The notes beneath the pieces were generated by a model. It saw only the letters and a list, made by a program, of their open reading frames with translations, ran no database searches and had not been told where the DNA came from. The translations under genes and the position numbers were made by a program. A DNA stretch of 64,000 bases, taken from NCBI GenBank assembly GCA_024220505.1, contig JAKZZE010000004.1, forward strand, positions 62,001-126,000. Direction: 5' to 3'. Of this stretch, positions 52,981 to 64,000 are shown one piece after another. The stretch is from Rhizopus arrhizus. Its lineage: Eukaryota > Mucoromycota > Mucoromycetes > Mucorales > Rhizopodaceae. The number at the start of each line of letters is the position of its first letter. The first letter of the stretch is position 1.

Positions 52981-54857
52981 TCAAGTACGAGGCAAGATAC
53001 GTATCTTGTGCGGCATTGGCTTAAGAACAATACCTTCTTCGACAATATGATTCAAATCGACAGGCATAAGATTACCTTCTGAATCAAGGTCGGGTACAAC
53101 GGTAAACTTGGAAAAGAAACGAACATAGAAATTAAAGAACTGGACTTCAGCCTAGTGGATGATAAACAGGGATCAGTTGACGTTATTGAGTCTGCCTTTT
53201 GACTTTAGGATGCTTACCAGATGAATACCAGGACATATCCTTCTTCCCCATCCAAATCCAAAATGGTCTCTTTCTTCAATTCTTGCATTGGCCGCAGCGC
53301 TTATTTTCTTTAAACTGTTCATGTACCGCTCGGGTCTGAAGCGATCAGGATCTCCATAGAAAGCTTTGTTCTGGTGCATGGCCCACATACTGCTAAAGAG
53401 CATCGAACCCTTGGGAACAAAGTAGCCTTGAGCAGTGACATCGTCTGTGGTCATGTGCGGAAGGCCAAAGGTAGTGCCCGGACGAAAGCGTTGAACCTCC
53501 TTTTGTACACAGAGCATGTAAGGGAATTGGTCAATGTCTTGATAAAAATGAGGTACGGCGTCCGCTGAATTCCTGGTTTTCCATGCGTCCAGTTCTTTGA
53601 TCAGATTCTCTTGCACTTGAGGTTGCTGAGAGAGGATAGCCAGGGTCCAATACAGAGCGACAGTGATAGGATCTGATCCGGCTATTATTATGTCAGCTTT
53701 TCATTTTATAAGAAAAGGTTAGGCTGTGAATATGTGATAGAAAGTATGTCCACACTTACTCATAGAAATATATATATCATCCTCATCTACAATACCCTTC
53801 TCTTTCATCTTGTACAACTCCTTTATGAGACAGTCATCCTCCTTCATCATGGCTTCTTCTATGAGTTTTGAAATGATTGGATCGCGTTGATTGTTGATAA
53901 GTGCCTGCATCTTTCTCCTTGTGCCCTTCAATCGGTCGATCCATGCCAAACTAGGGGTATACGAGACCAGATCGCCAGAGGCGCCAGAATAAATCATGGC
54001 ATAATGACACAAGTCGCTGATGGACTGAAAGGTGGGGTCTTCTACACTTTCAAGTCTGGTAGCAGCTGTCACACGTAATATAAAGTTGAGTGACGCCAGA
54101 GAAAGGTGTTTGTAGCAATCCAAGGCTCTTCCATCTCCTGACATATCCCGTAGCCGATCCATCAAGTTGTCGGCTTCCGCTTCCAAAATGTTGATGTAGT
54201 TCCGTAAAGATTCTGGCGCGAACAATGAAACAGCTTGAATGAAGAAAGTAAGCTTTTTGACGTCTTTTGTTAGAAATCAGATCATTTACCTATCTTTCTC
54301 ATCCTTTTCCATTTTGGCGTATATTGAGCAAAGGAAATACCTCTAGATACAGCAAGGTCACACACATGGCTTTAGGTTCTCCCTCTGCATATAGTCTTAC
54401 CTTCCATGTCTACCATAGATATCTACATTGAATCGGTGATAAGGCCTAGATGAAGTACTGCTGCCTGCTTTGACAAAGAACTCGTGCGCCAAAAGAGGAT
54501 CACTGATCATGATCCAAAGTTGGTTCCCCATGTTGATCTTGAAAATAGGACCATTTTCATTATGCCACTGAGTCACTTTGCTTGAAGGACAGTTCCTAAG
54601 GGATAACATGTGGCCTAAGAAGAAGAAGAAATTCAAGAGCAGAAGAAGGTCAAGATACGTTTGTTCAAGACAAGAAAAAAAAAAAAGGATTTACCAAAGA
54701 TGGGCCAACTGATAGAGCCGTGTGGATAAGGGATTTCTTTCATTCCTTCTTTTTCCTTAGTAGACCATGAGCTTTTCAACAGATACAAGGTGGACAAAAG
54801 CGCCAGATATGCTGGTAGTAATAAAGGTGTATTCTGTTTTAGTCTTTCCAAGTCCAT
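52981..54857 (-). CDS. Cytochrome P450 monooxygenase, six exons
   Basis: Membrane-bound haem oxygenase; the substrate cannot be told from sequence. Exons 54857-54695, 54614-54401, 54342-54290, 54233-53760, 53681-53218 and 53151-52981 join to 512 residues, the usual size. N-terminal membrane anchor (LLLPAYLALLSTLYLLK, about residues 12-28) followed by a Pro-rich hinge (IPYPHGSISWPIFG). I-helix TGSDPITVALYW (the oxygen-binding Thr region is changed from AGTDTT-like to GSDPIT), ExxR in KEVQRFRPG, PERF-type FRPERYM, and haem-binding FGFGWGRRICPGIHL with Cys near residue 453. All introns are GT-AG. It most resembles fungal ER-type P450s (CYP sequences related to CYP5xx families), but no family number should be assigned without a search. 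Confidence 0.93.
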
Positions 54858-57800
54858 ACTGCGTTATAATATAGGACAGAGGAAGATGAAAGCAAAAAAA
54901 TAAAAATAAAAAAAGGTCAGTGGGTTTTGGTGCTAAAAGGGGTACAGACATATGCAGTATTATTTATACAACAATCGATTGCTGATCTTAATGCTAAACA
55001 TTTTTATCTAGAATGAACTTTATCTAAATTGTTTTCATCTGCTTGTGCTTGACCCACAAGACATTTATTCTCTTGAACAGTATTATCGAAAACGGTAAGA
55101 TTACCAAATTTACAATCTGATTCGTACCTGAGAGCCACCAATACAGTGAAGCGATAAATGCTTTCGCTTTTTTCTAAATTTATGTCGCATAAAAACAAAA
55201 CAAATCGTCGCTCCTTACATAAATAAGTATCGCAATTTGTAAGAATAAATATTGTAGAAAAGAAATGTAAAGCTCACATCTACAAGTTATAGACGTTTTC
55301 TTTATAAACATTAGTCGTACTTTTCTTGAAAAAAAGGTCGTACTTAAAAATGAATTGTTGTCTTTTCTTTTACCAATAACAACGTTTATCATGCAAAATA
55401 AAAAGAAAAACTACTAAAAATAAAAATCGTCATTTCACTTTAAACATAGAGTACAACAAATTTATAAGTTTGTTTAAAAAAATTGCAAAAAATTCTATGC
55501 ACTAGACGAAACTTGAAGATGCATTTTAAAATGTCGGCTTGTCAAGAATCTTTTAAAATCTGTTTGTGATGAAGTACCTCAAGAAAACAATGAGTCAAAA
55601 ATTTGTTTTATAAAACGAGACGATGATGCTTCAATAATTGATGTATGTGGAGGTTCAGTGCAGGAAAAAAGTCAACAGGGGCAATTTTTTAAAATTGTTG
55701 CTGCAATCAATCTCAAATCTGTATGTTTATTAAGCAGTGATGGTGGAGAACAGTTTATGCTAGTTCACGAAAAAGTATTTCAGTCGAATATCCAAAAGCC
55801 ATTTTATCAGTATCTCAACCGTTTGTGAAGATGAAAACAATGCAATATCTTGAATGATTTACAATAAACCTGAAAATTTGATAATAGGATAATCAAAGGG
55901 TATTTTCAAGTTAGATGACGATTTGGGGTATCGATTGTTTTATTTAACAAATAAAGTCTTTTAAAATTTGGAGCAAGATGAAGTGTTTTATATTTCTATT
56001 CAATCACTTTGCTTTATATAGAATATGTAAATCACCTAATTTGGTATAAACTTCATAAAGATAAATCTGAAATAACCTTATTAAGGTAAAGATGGTAGTT
56101 TGTTTGAATACAGAAAGAGTGATACAAAAAATGTTCATATAAGAAACAATGTTATAATGCGTTTTAAAAATAAATCATGATCGATAAAAAAAAAGTCTAA
56201 TACAATAAATGTCTTTGAAATTTCAACAAACATGTTTCTACATTTTAAATAAAACATTGCTCATAGAATAGAAGAAAACAATCAAATTTTGACAATTTTT
56301 CTTAAAATCAACATCAACACTATGCTGGAATTACAAAGTTCAAGAGTTTTTTTATTTCACAAATGCTGATTATTTTGAAAACACTCGAATAAAAAAAAAA
56401 AAAAAAAAAAAAGAAATCTAGAAATTCATGCTTTAGAATAAACTATTTTGTGTCGTTGGTTGGATTTGAGGGTTATATGTTTAAGTTGCTTTGATGATCA
56501 GAAATTGAGGTTTTGATATAAATGGATTGACTAAAATAATAAAAGTTATAAAAATACAAGTCCGCGCAGTTTTAGAATAGGTGTGATTGCATTTCTAATA
56601 TGAAGGGAAAGTTTGGATAGTAGTATCAGAGACATGGCTGTTAACACAGCAAAGATATGGACAGAGCAGCCCTGCCAATATTTCTAAATAGCTGCTCAAT
56701 TGATAGTTTCCAATGACTTATATTGACGAGGGATCATGTTTGTACAATTCAGTCATTGATTTAAGAATTGTTTTGGTTTGGTCATCATTCGTGTATTTGG
56801 AAATCATGCTTTCTAGAAACGTCTTTTCTAAAGATCCAACAATGTCATCAGTAACTCTATTATCTTGTTGTCGAATGATGCTAAGTGCTATTTCACGAAA
56901 AACTAGGGATATCGCCCGACCGTCTGAGACATCCTTTGTATTATCGCAGTTTACAAAAGTGAATATGGTATACGGTTGGCATATGTAGTTGTCTGTTTGC
57001 ACACTTGCCGCTCGACATCTGCTGAAATCTCTTTAAACAACCCTATATTGCAACTGTCACCATTTTTTGACAGCTTGATAAAAAAAGACCTAACAGAAGG
57101 CTTTTTTTTTTAGTAGTTGCTTCATTTGATTTAGATGCTTCACCAGAAGGTAAGCCTTTTGATACTGACACGTTCGTTGCTTCTTTACCGTTTTTGTTTT
57201 ACTGTGATCATATATGAAGTATCACGTCTCCTTCGGCAGCAAACAAGCTTCCAATGCCTCTTTGAACATATGGAAAACAGCCGTGATATGCCTCTTATTA
57301 ACATGAGTCTGATATTTGATCCGACTGGCATGATGAATAGCGATATTGGAATATCAAGCGTCTAATTCCATTTTGTCTGCAATTTGGATATTGGTTGAAG
57401 GTTCATTAGCATATTCATGAGCGCTTCTTTGAGCAAAAATATATTGGAAAATGCTGATAGATAAAGAGGACAACATTTTAAATATTGTTGCCAGCAAGGT
57501 AATTGATAAATCAAAAACATGCATCGAGGTGTGACTGCTGCAGTAGATGGTCTTGGAAAAAATCCTGTGCAAGCTTCCTATAGTAAAAGAAGGATCAGAT
57601 CATTTCTTTGCAATCAACTGTGTCCAAGGACTAAGAATTTGAAGATTATTGTGAACAAACCCACAATGACATGAGCAATTCAAAGGGCTTAAAAAAATCG
57701 AATTGAACTACAACCATGATCTTAACTGAATTACCCGATTAGAAAAGGTTCCTGACAGTATAAAAGAGCACGTACACAACTTGCTACTAAAGAAAAAGGC

Positions 57801-58760
57801 AAGAACTTGCGATAGTTTAATTAAAACTTGCTGCTGATAAACGTAATTTTAGCCCAAAAGAACCGATTTACAAGCTTATTTGGTAAAGCGTATCTTGAAG
57901 AAGCAAAAGGTGACTACATCATAGATGATTGTAAGCAATAATAACAATAGAGGAACAGTTTCCAACAGTAATATAAATGTCTCAAACTTGGTACGTATTT
58001 CTCTTTCTCTATCACTAAACATCATAGTATTAAATCCAGTGATTTCTCTTTGTCTGTCTAGTTATAGCCAAAGGTGAATGAAAATGGCAAAGGATCCAAA
58101 AGAAATCAAGACACGGGTGAAGAAGAAGATGAAAGAGAGATGATGACTCAAAGGAAGAAGACGTAAATACAAAAAGAAAAGTTATGTTTTTATGCGTATG
58201 ATTTGACTTGCTTTAATCTAGAAGTCAAGTATTTAATCAGACTGGCTTAAGTACGTGAACAGTAATGCACATGCATTTCATCTGCACAAATAAACCCCAT
58301 GAAGTAACCATATAATCAGTTGATGTCTTGAGGCTAATAATATTATCAGATCCGGCAAGAGAGTGTTTCCTAGACCCTACCTTGACCGTGATCTGTCTAA
58401 TAAACACATGGAAGCTCACAGCATCGAAAACCATCATATTCTCGAGTCTCACCATGAGTTTATTGATGTCTTTGTTGACTCGATAAACGATTTGTCTATA
58501 TAACACATTAATGCTAAGCGTTTTTTAACTAAATAGATTTGATTTTTTTTTTTCTTGTCTATAGAGCAATTTCAAAGAACCAAAAAAGTCATCAAAATGC
58601 TTTCGTCCTTCTTGCTCAACATTGACTATAATGATATCTAAAGGGCTGAGGAGCTGGAGTTCTTTGAGAGTCTTCTAATTGCAGTGTAAGTATAGTGTGT
58701 ACATGTGTGCGTATTTTGGCAAGCTGCACAAAACTATAAACTAACTCAACTTTCTTTAGT
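54858..58760. other. Gene-poor region with degenerate coding fragments
   Basis: 3.9 kb without an intact gene. Seen: a plus-strand open piece at 55535-55828 (97 codons, no ATG start; NNESKICFIKRDDDASIIDV, FYQYLNRL then stop). An A-tract lies at about 56391-56412. A minus-strand piece at 57002-56718 reads SDGRAISLVFREIALSIIRQ, LEKTFLESMISKYTNDDQTK. A minus-strand piece at 58506-58237 reads RQIVYRVNKDINKLMVRLEN, HVFIRQITVKVGSRKHS. None has a proper start and splice context, and none is recognised. They look like relics. Confidence 0.4.
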
Positions 58761-59594
58761 CATAATACCTATTCGTCGCACTGCGACTACCGTGCTTCTG
58801 AAGGCTCTTTCTCCGAGTCACTTGTGAAGCCTTTTCTTGAGGTTATCGCTAAAAGCGTCAAAACCAACGAATGTAAAGCAGATTTTGTCAAAGGACAACC
58901 TATCTTCGAAAGCATAACAAAACAGTTGAAGACTTTAGGACACTTTGTTGATGACAAAAGTCAAGCTTAATTTTGATTATCGCAAGGGTATGTTTGGTGC
59001 TCTCGCAATGATCAAGTCAATTGCTGACGAATACGAATATGCTCCAATTGACCAATTTGAAAAGGTCAAGGTCCTTTTTCTGAACGCAGCCGGTAAGACC
59101 TATCTGTTGAGTAATAACAAGAATGTTAATTTCTTCTGAAAATTAACAAGACAATACCTTCACCTCTGGAGCCTGTCTTATAAGAAAAATGATTTACTTG
59201 GCTTGTGGAAGAAGTCCCCTCTTCTTCTTCGCCCAAAATCTGACGACAAGCAATACTTTGTTCCTGATTTAATCCGATTCTGTTGGGGTTCAAAGGTAAT
59301 ATGCTCCCTTCTGGTAAGTTTATGTGTGTAGCAATATTTGTATCAAATTAGAATATCATCGAAAAGTCTGTTGAAAGCATTGTGGCCCTCAAGCAAGATC
59401 ACTCGCAAAACAGGGCCAAATGTCGACGTTCTTCCGCTGCGCCTGCTCTTCTGAGCGATAACGTTAATCCTATTATTCTCAAATTGACCAAGGAAGAAGA
59501 TGGCTCGGGAATGGCAAACTTGGGCCTCTTTATTCCCTTCCCTACCCTTATTTTTTTTTCTTTGTTATTCTTTGTTGCTGTTTCTTTTTTCTAA
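58761..59594 (+). pseudogene. Relic of an unrecognised multi-exon gene
   Basis: Coding pieces in order: 58761-58970 (HNTYSSHCDYRASEGSFSES, VKPFLEVIAKSVKTNECKAD) after a possible acceptor; 58945-59139 in another frame (KLNFDYRKGMFGALAMIKSI, FEKVKVLFLNAAGKTYLLS); about 59150-59296 (QYLHLWSLSYKKNDLLGLWK, YFVPDLIRFCW); and, after a GT-AG intron, 59352-59594 (ALKQDHSQNRAKCRRSSAAP). The frame jump near 58960 looks like an internal deletion. Similar arrangements occur, from memory, in multi-copy uncharacterised Mucoromycota proteins, but I cannot name the family. Confidence 0.5.
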
Positions 59595-60477
59595 ATATAC
59601 CACAGACATCATCAACACATTATTATTTGTAAGCCTCATGAGAGAATTGAGCATTTAATTCATAACCAAGGAAAAGTGAAGAAGAAATTTGACAAAGAAA
59701 TTCATGCGAATGCAACGCAAATTTTACTTGCTTATTAACCAAAAGAAGGCTATCATATGCTGAGTGTTTAGATAGACATATGGCATAAACAGTTCTCAAA
59801 CCGCTTTTTTGAGTTCTGAATTATATCTTGGACATGTTGAAGGGAAAAATCGTTTACTGCATCTACTATTCTCTCCTCAAGAGTTTCATTGTTTTGAAGC
59901 TCATGTCGCTTGCCGTTTTCTTTCGTCAGAGACCAGAATTGCTCTGTAAGTTCCACGACAGCGATACCTGTTTTTTCCAAGTACGAGTCAAGGTTTACTC
60001 TGTTTCTAAGCATACTGATCCGGCTTTTCATTGACTATGTCCATTATCTCAGCATTATTCTCATTATAAATGCCTCCACGCTTATCCTCATTTAAAAATA
60101 CGAACTTTGACATTTTTTAATTTTTATGTTATCAACAGGACAGTGAAATCAACAGCTTCCAACACGTGAATTTGTTTTCTGAATTTCTTCAAATTAAATT
60201 TTCAAGGCCCATACTTTTTTTCTAGTCAGTCCTCGAATTGCGGGTTGAACGACTGTAAGGTTTGTTATCCTTAAAATAGTTAAAAAGCGTTGTTAGTTGT
60301 ATTACAAATAGATATTCTGAAGCTCAGCTTCATTGTCACAATGACCGTGAACCATACCGAACAAAGGATGATTTCATAAAAAGGTCCTAAAAAGGCATTA
60401 CTCTCTATGGGTCAAATGGTTGCCTTCTAGGGACTTTGAGATACTGCAGTTCCATCAATAACAGGAAGAAAAAAATG
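59595..60477. other. Intergenic, possible minus-strand fragment
   Basis: A minus-strand open piece at 60031-59768 reads MKSRISMLRNRVNLDSYLEK, QHVQDIIQNSKKRFENCL. It is 87 codons and has no recognised match. The rest is AT-rich and serves as the upstream region of the hydrolase gene. Confidence 0.35.
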
Positions 60478-60486
60478 TATAAAAAA
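60478..60486 (+). promoter_or_regulatory. TATA box of the hydrolase gene
   Basis: TATAAAAAA lies 61 bp before the ATG at 60539 and is followed by a pyrimidine-rich stretch (CCCCTCTTTTTCTTTT), a common fungal core-promoter layout. Confidence 0.6.
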
Positions 60487-60538
60487 GACACCCCTCTTTT
60501 TCTTTTAAATTAGTAACTTTTACTTTTTTTTATTCTGT

Positions 60539-61686
60539 ATGTCTAAAAACGAACCCGTTCTATTACCACCGTTTATTATAGACATTATCGCAAATGCATT
60601 TGAGATCTCACCAGAAGAAGCAATTAAGCCTGAAAACATTCAGCGCTTTAGAGAACGAATGGAAAGCATGAAAGAACCAGGCAATGTAGAAAAGGAAGAC
60701 AGAACGATCGAATTTGATCATGTCAAGGTTGATATTACTATTATAAAGCCTTTGGGACATGAAAATAAGACTTTGCCAGTTATTTTGTACTTGTAATGGG
60801 TTTTCTCTCTCTCTCTAAACAACTGCTATGCATATATCTAATGTTACTTGTAATAGACATGGTGGAGGATGGGTCTTTGGTGACTACGCTCTTTTTTCTG
60901 TCTTTTTAAACAAGGTACTGTCCTTTTGCTTTTTTACAGCATATACTAATTTTTCTGAGCTTCATAGCTAGCCAACCATATGCCTTGCTGCGTTGTGTTT
61001 GTAAACTATTCATTGAGTCCCAAAGTAAAGCATCCGGTTGCTTTAGAGGAATGTTATGCTTCCCTTTGCTGGGTTCAACAAAATGCACAAGCTCTCAATG
61101 TTGATTTGAGTCGATTGGCTGTTGCTGGTGACTCTGCTGGAGGAAACTTGACTGCTGCTCTTACAAGTAAGTCATTTGTCCCGTTAAGAATAGAGATGTA
61201 TTCTTAATACTGCCTCTTATTTATATAGTTCTTGCAAAGCAAAGAGGAAACACAGGCATCACCAGCCAAGTTCTCTTTTATCCTGTTACTGACAATGACT
61301 TTGAAACTGAATCTTATAAACTCTATAAAGACGACGCCTTCTTGCCACGTGAAAAGATGCAGCAGGTCTGGCAACTGTATACTGCAAAGGAAGAGGACTG
61401 GAGCTCACCTCTGATGGCGCCTTTGAAAGCCACGATAGAAGAGCTTAGTGATCTCCCTCCTGCTTTGGTCGTAACGGCTGAAAGAGATGTGCTCCGAAGC
61501 GAAGGAGTGGCTTATGCAAAGAAACTGGCAAAGGCCGGTGTCCCCACCCTCTCTACAACATATCATAACGTCACTCATGGATTTGTGACTATTGCCATGC
61601 CCCGTCTTCTTCCTGAAGCCTATTCGGTGATTGCCCAAATGACCGATTGGCTAAACAGAGGTTGGAAGAACACTTCAAAGATTTAA
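60539..61686 (+). CDS. HSL-type alpha/beta hydrolase (esterase/lipase), four exons
   Basis: Carboxylester hydrolase of the hormone-sensitive-lipase family; cytosolic, no signal peptide. Exons 60539-60792, 60857-60914, 60968-61166 and 61229-61686 join to 322 residues, a typical length. The oxyanion-hole motif HGGGW lies at about residues 86-90, the nucleophile elbow GDSAGGN (Ser about residue 158), an acid in ERDVLRSEG (Asp about 255) and the catalytic His in HNVTHGF (about 285). The N-terminal 80 residues form a cap-like helical region. The substrate is unknown; relatives range from short-chain esterases to deacetylases. Confidence 0.93.
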
Positions 61687-62669
61687 AAGTTAAGAAAAAA
61701 AAAATCTTGCTTTTCTTGTCAATTTTCTACTATTGCCGTTTTTGTCTTTTGAATCGGTCTCTATTCATAACTTAATAAATAATAAGGATGTTCATTCAAT
61801 CTTGTCATTTGCAGATTTCTCACATGTTATAAACAGTTGAGTCAACCCTTGTTTGTTCAATGAAGGATTTTCTAATAGGCGCTACGAAACGGTAAAAAAA
61901 AAAAAGAAAGAAACTTGTTCATTTAAACTAGTTTGACATCATCTTTTCTCTTTTGTTTCTTTTACAAATAAAGGATCATTGGTTAATTTCTTGCTATCTT
62001 TCTTTTTAAAAAAGTTTATTATACAAGCATCAGACTCTATTTATATTATTAGTAAAGTGTGTGCATGTGTATTTCTTTTTTCTTAAATGATAGCATGTAA
62101 GAAATAATATTATCAAGCTACTTTGAATGATAATAAAAAGAATGAAGAAGAGGATTGCTTACACTAAACCTTGTGTATGCACAGCTTCAAAGATGATCAA
62201 GGTTAAAAGCCACAGATGTTATAGTATAGAATGCATAAAGAGAAGCTAAAGCTTGGCGTTGTCGATCTAGTAAACAAAAAGCAAATGATGCTGTAGTGCA
62301 TACAGTTTGAAAAGAACAGTAATAAAAAAAAAAAGAAGAAGAACCAAACTGTATCAAACAAGAGAATGGCATACAGGCTTTATAATGCAATTCAATGAAC
62401 AAAAGAAAATAAGACTCTTGTGCTCAATAAAAGCAACCCACTCCTTTTGTCCCTCTTTCTTTTGATACAAGAATGAAAATGGGCCGAGAACAAATTAAAC
62501 TTTTTCTGATTTATGTTTATTTCCATCTACTTTTGTGAGAAACTTCTTTAACAAAATAAACTAGCTTTGTTTTCGTATTTATTTTCACCCACCCACACAT
62601 ACACACATTCTAACTTTTTCTTTCTCTTGGAACCTTTTTTTTATCTTTCTTTTATTTCCACAACACACA
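61687..62669. other. Intergenic region upstream of the Rab gene
   Basis: About 980 bp. The first part (61740-61866) resembles 52437-52566. Runs of A lie at 61893-61905 and 62322-62333. Close to the Rab ATG is CACCCACCCACACATACACACA (about 62586), then T-rich sequence and CACAACACACA. No convincing ORF. Confidence 0.5.
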
Positions 62670-62770
62670 ATGTATGGCAAGTACGATTATCGTTTTAAGC
62701 TTCTTTTAATTGGCGATTCAGGTGTTGGTAAAACTAATTTAATATGTAGATTTACAGTAAGTGGCAGCCC

Positions 62771-62814
<44 letters not shown>

Positions 62815-63642
62815 AAATTCATCTGGCTCCTTTGATACGTTTTAGAGCAATGAATTCTACTTGGAGTATCTACCTACCTTTAATCTTGACTTTACGGGGA
62901 AAATCCATGAAATTGGTATAGACAATAATAGCTTAAAATAGACATAATGTATTGCTAAATTCCACTTTAGATAACCGTATTATCAAGGCGGAAATTTGGG
63001 ATGCAAGTGGAAAAGGAAGAGGCAGGGATATGATTTCAAGGTAACAATCATGTAAAAAATAATAAACAAGTAGCGAGAGAGAAAGAGAAAGAAAGGAGTG
63101 CTGATGTTACTGTATAGTTATTACCGCGATGCGGCAGGTATATTTATTGTTTACGGTAAAACAAAATAAAAAACTTCCTTTGCTTTCATACCCAACTCCC
63201 TTTTCCCTCTGCAGATATCACATCTAGATCCTCCTTTGAAAATGCTCAAAGCTGGATTAGAGAAATAAAAGGCCACACAAATCCGAATGCTGTGGTTATG
63301 CTTGTAGGCAATAAGGTCGATTTATCCAAATCCAGTCGAGAGATCGAGACAGAAGAAGGTAGATCACTGGCTGAAGAAGAAGGATTTTTATTTATCGAGA
63401 CATCCGCCAAGGATGCTACCAACATCGACACAGCCTTCACTACCCTCATCGGCAAACTCTGTTCAAACCTGCCCGAGAAACCTAAGGATACCCCAACAAA
63501 CCTGCCCGAGAAACCTCAGGCTACCCCAAGCCAATCGATAACCAAAAAATGTATGCAGTCAAGATTCCCTCGTGTTCGAGGTTTGTTTTCTCGTAAAGAA
63601 ATTACAGAGAAAGAAAAAGAAAGTAAATGTATATGCTGTTGA
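62670..63642 (+). CDS. Rab-like small GTPase with altered switch II, five exons
   Basis: Vesicle-traffic GTPase of the Ras superfamily. Exons 62670-62756, 62846-62915, 62971-63040, 63118-63155 and 63215-63642 join to 230 residues. P-loop GDSGVGKT (residues 15-22), switch I with Thr in YLPTFNLDF, G4 GNKVDL, G5 ETSAKD, and a C-terminal CICC for double prenylation. Switch II reads WDASGKGRGRDM where Rabs have WDTAGQERF: the catalytic Gln is Lys and the Glu is lost, so GTP hydrolysis is predicted to be weak. The hypervariable tail has a tandem repeat (NLPEKPKDTPT / NLPEKPQATPS). The first intron holds a T-tract of about 38 nt. The Rab subtype is uncertain (Rab2- or Rab11-like wording around NPNAVVMLVGNKVDL). 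Confidence 0.9.
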
Positions 63643-63754
63643 ATAAAGGTTTATTTTATACATCATTCAAGTCTTTCTTGATCCTTTTCGGTGAATGTCT
63701 TTGGCTGACTGTTGACCCAATCTTTCTTTTGGATTCCGAACGCTTGATAAGTGT

Positions 63755-63913
63755 TTATTTTCTAGTACGCTTTTGAGCTTCATCATCAGATGCTTCAGAG
63801 GGACCAAGGTCGATCGATTGTACCATGTCCTGTGGAAGGTAGTTCAGGAGGTTCTCTGGACTTTTTACTGCAGCTCTGTGCATCTTGACCCACTGTTGTG
63901 TTTGAGATGACAT
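63755..63913 (-). CDS. Small hypothetical protein, 52 residues
   Basis: Open from an ATG at 63913 to a TAA at 63755 on the minus strand (starting MSSQTQQWVKMHRAAVKSPE, ending EASDDEAQKRTRK). It lies tail-to-tail with the Rab gene. Composition is normal for a protein, but there is no known domain. A further open stretch follows in another frame (YQAFGIQKKDWVNSQPKTFT, to a stop near 63665), so the true gene may be longer with an unseen splice. It could also be chance. Confidence 0.4.
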   Translation of the reverse strand: MSSQTQQWVKMHRAAVKSPENLLNYLPQDMVQSIDLGPSEASDDEAQKRTRK

Positions 63914-63953
63914 GGATTATTTGCTGAACAAAAAAGTGCGTTAGGACTCTTTC

Positions 63954-63957
<4 letters not shown>

Positions 63958-64000
<43 letters not shown>
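63958..64000. repeat. Poly-T tract at the window edge
   Basis: About 42 consecutive T to the end of the window. The same kind of tract occurs in several introns. It could be an assembly break point. Confidence 0.9.

Noticed and set aside
1..64000. CRISPR arrays, bacterial operons, riboswitches or prophage
   Set aside because: No regularly spaced repeats, no ribosome-binding-site-led gene strings; all genes have spliceosomal introns or are eukaryotic transposons.

Overview
The window looks like an AT-rich nuclear fungal contig, most likely from an early-diverging, Mucorales-like lineage (Mucoromycota). This is inferred from small GT-AG introns (about 45-90 nt), CTAAC/CTAAT-like branch sites, a fungal-type MMM1, the types of gypsy Gag present, and abundant Tc1/mariner elements. 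No species can be named from the sequence alone.

Positions 1-43.9 kb are a transposon graveyard. A near-intact Ty3/gypsy element (2797-8899, minus strand) ends 12 bp upstream of a tRNA-Ser(AGA) gene (8912-8993). It is followed by an internally deleted gag-protease gypsy (9057-14467) that has a textbook -1 frameshift site, a rearranged relative (14632-17760) whose protease-RT part is inverted, and a 5'-truncated chromodomain gypsy (17761-24842) whose RT is split by a Tc1-type insertion. From 25.1 to 41.0 kb lie at least seven DNA transposons or remnants, nested in each other and in solo LTRs. One Tc1-like element (34911-36557) keeps an open transposase gene. Its sister (385-2031) has three stops. 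Nearly every nested insertion can be read from its target-site duplication (TA for DNA elements, 4-5 bp for LTRs).

Positions 43.9-64 kb are a gene-dense host segment. The order is coilin (minus) head-to-head with the RNA polymerase II CTD phosphatase FCP1 (plus), then the ERMES subunit MMM1, a PNUTS/Ppn1-like PP1-targeting protein, a cytochrome P450 (minus), a stretch of degenerate fragments of unknown gene families (55.5-60 kb), an HSL-type alpha/beta hydrolase, a Rab-like GTPase with a non-canonical switch II, and a small ORF. Exon-intron structures were rebuilt by hand from splice signals, and in each multi-exon gene the exon lengths sum to an open frame. FCP1, PNUTS and coilin all act in nuclear RNA polymerase II or snRNP biology.

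The most unusual signals are these. (i) Four Tc1-like families have terminal inverted repeats of a near-constant 209-213 bp, and each repeat carries an inverted copy of the transposon tip at its inner edge. (ii) The two arms are identical within each of two sister elements yet differ between them. (iii) One gypsy element has an AAAAAAC -1 frameshift site. (iv) A gypsy element sits Ty3-like at a tRNA gene. (v) A coilin orthologue is present.
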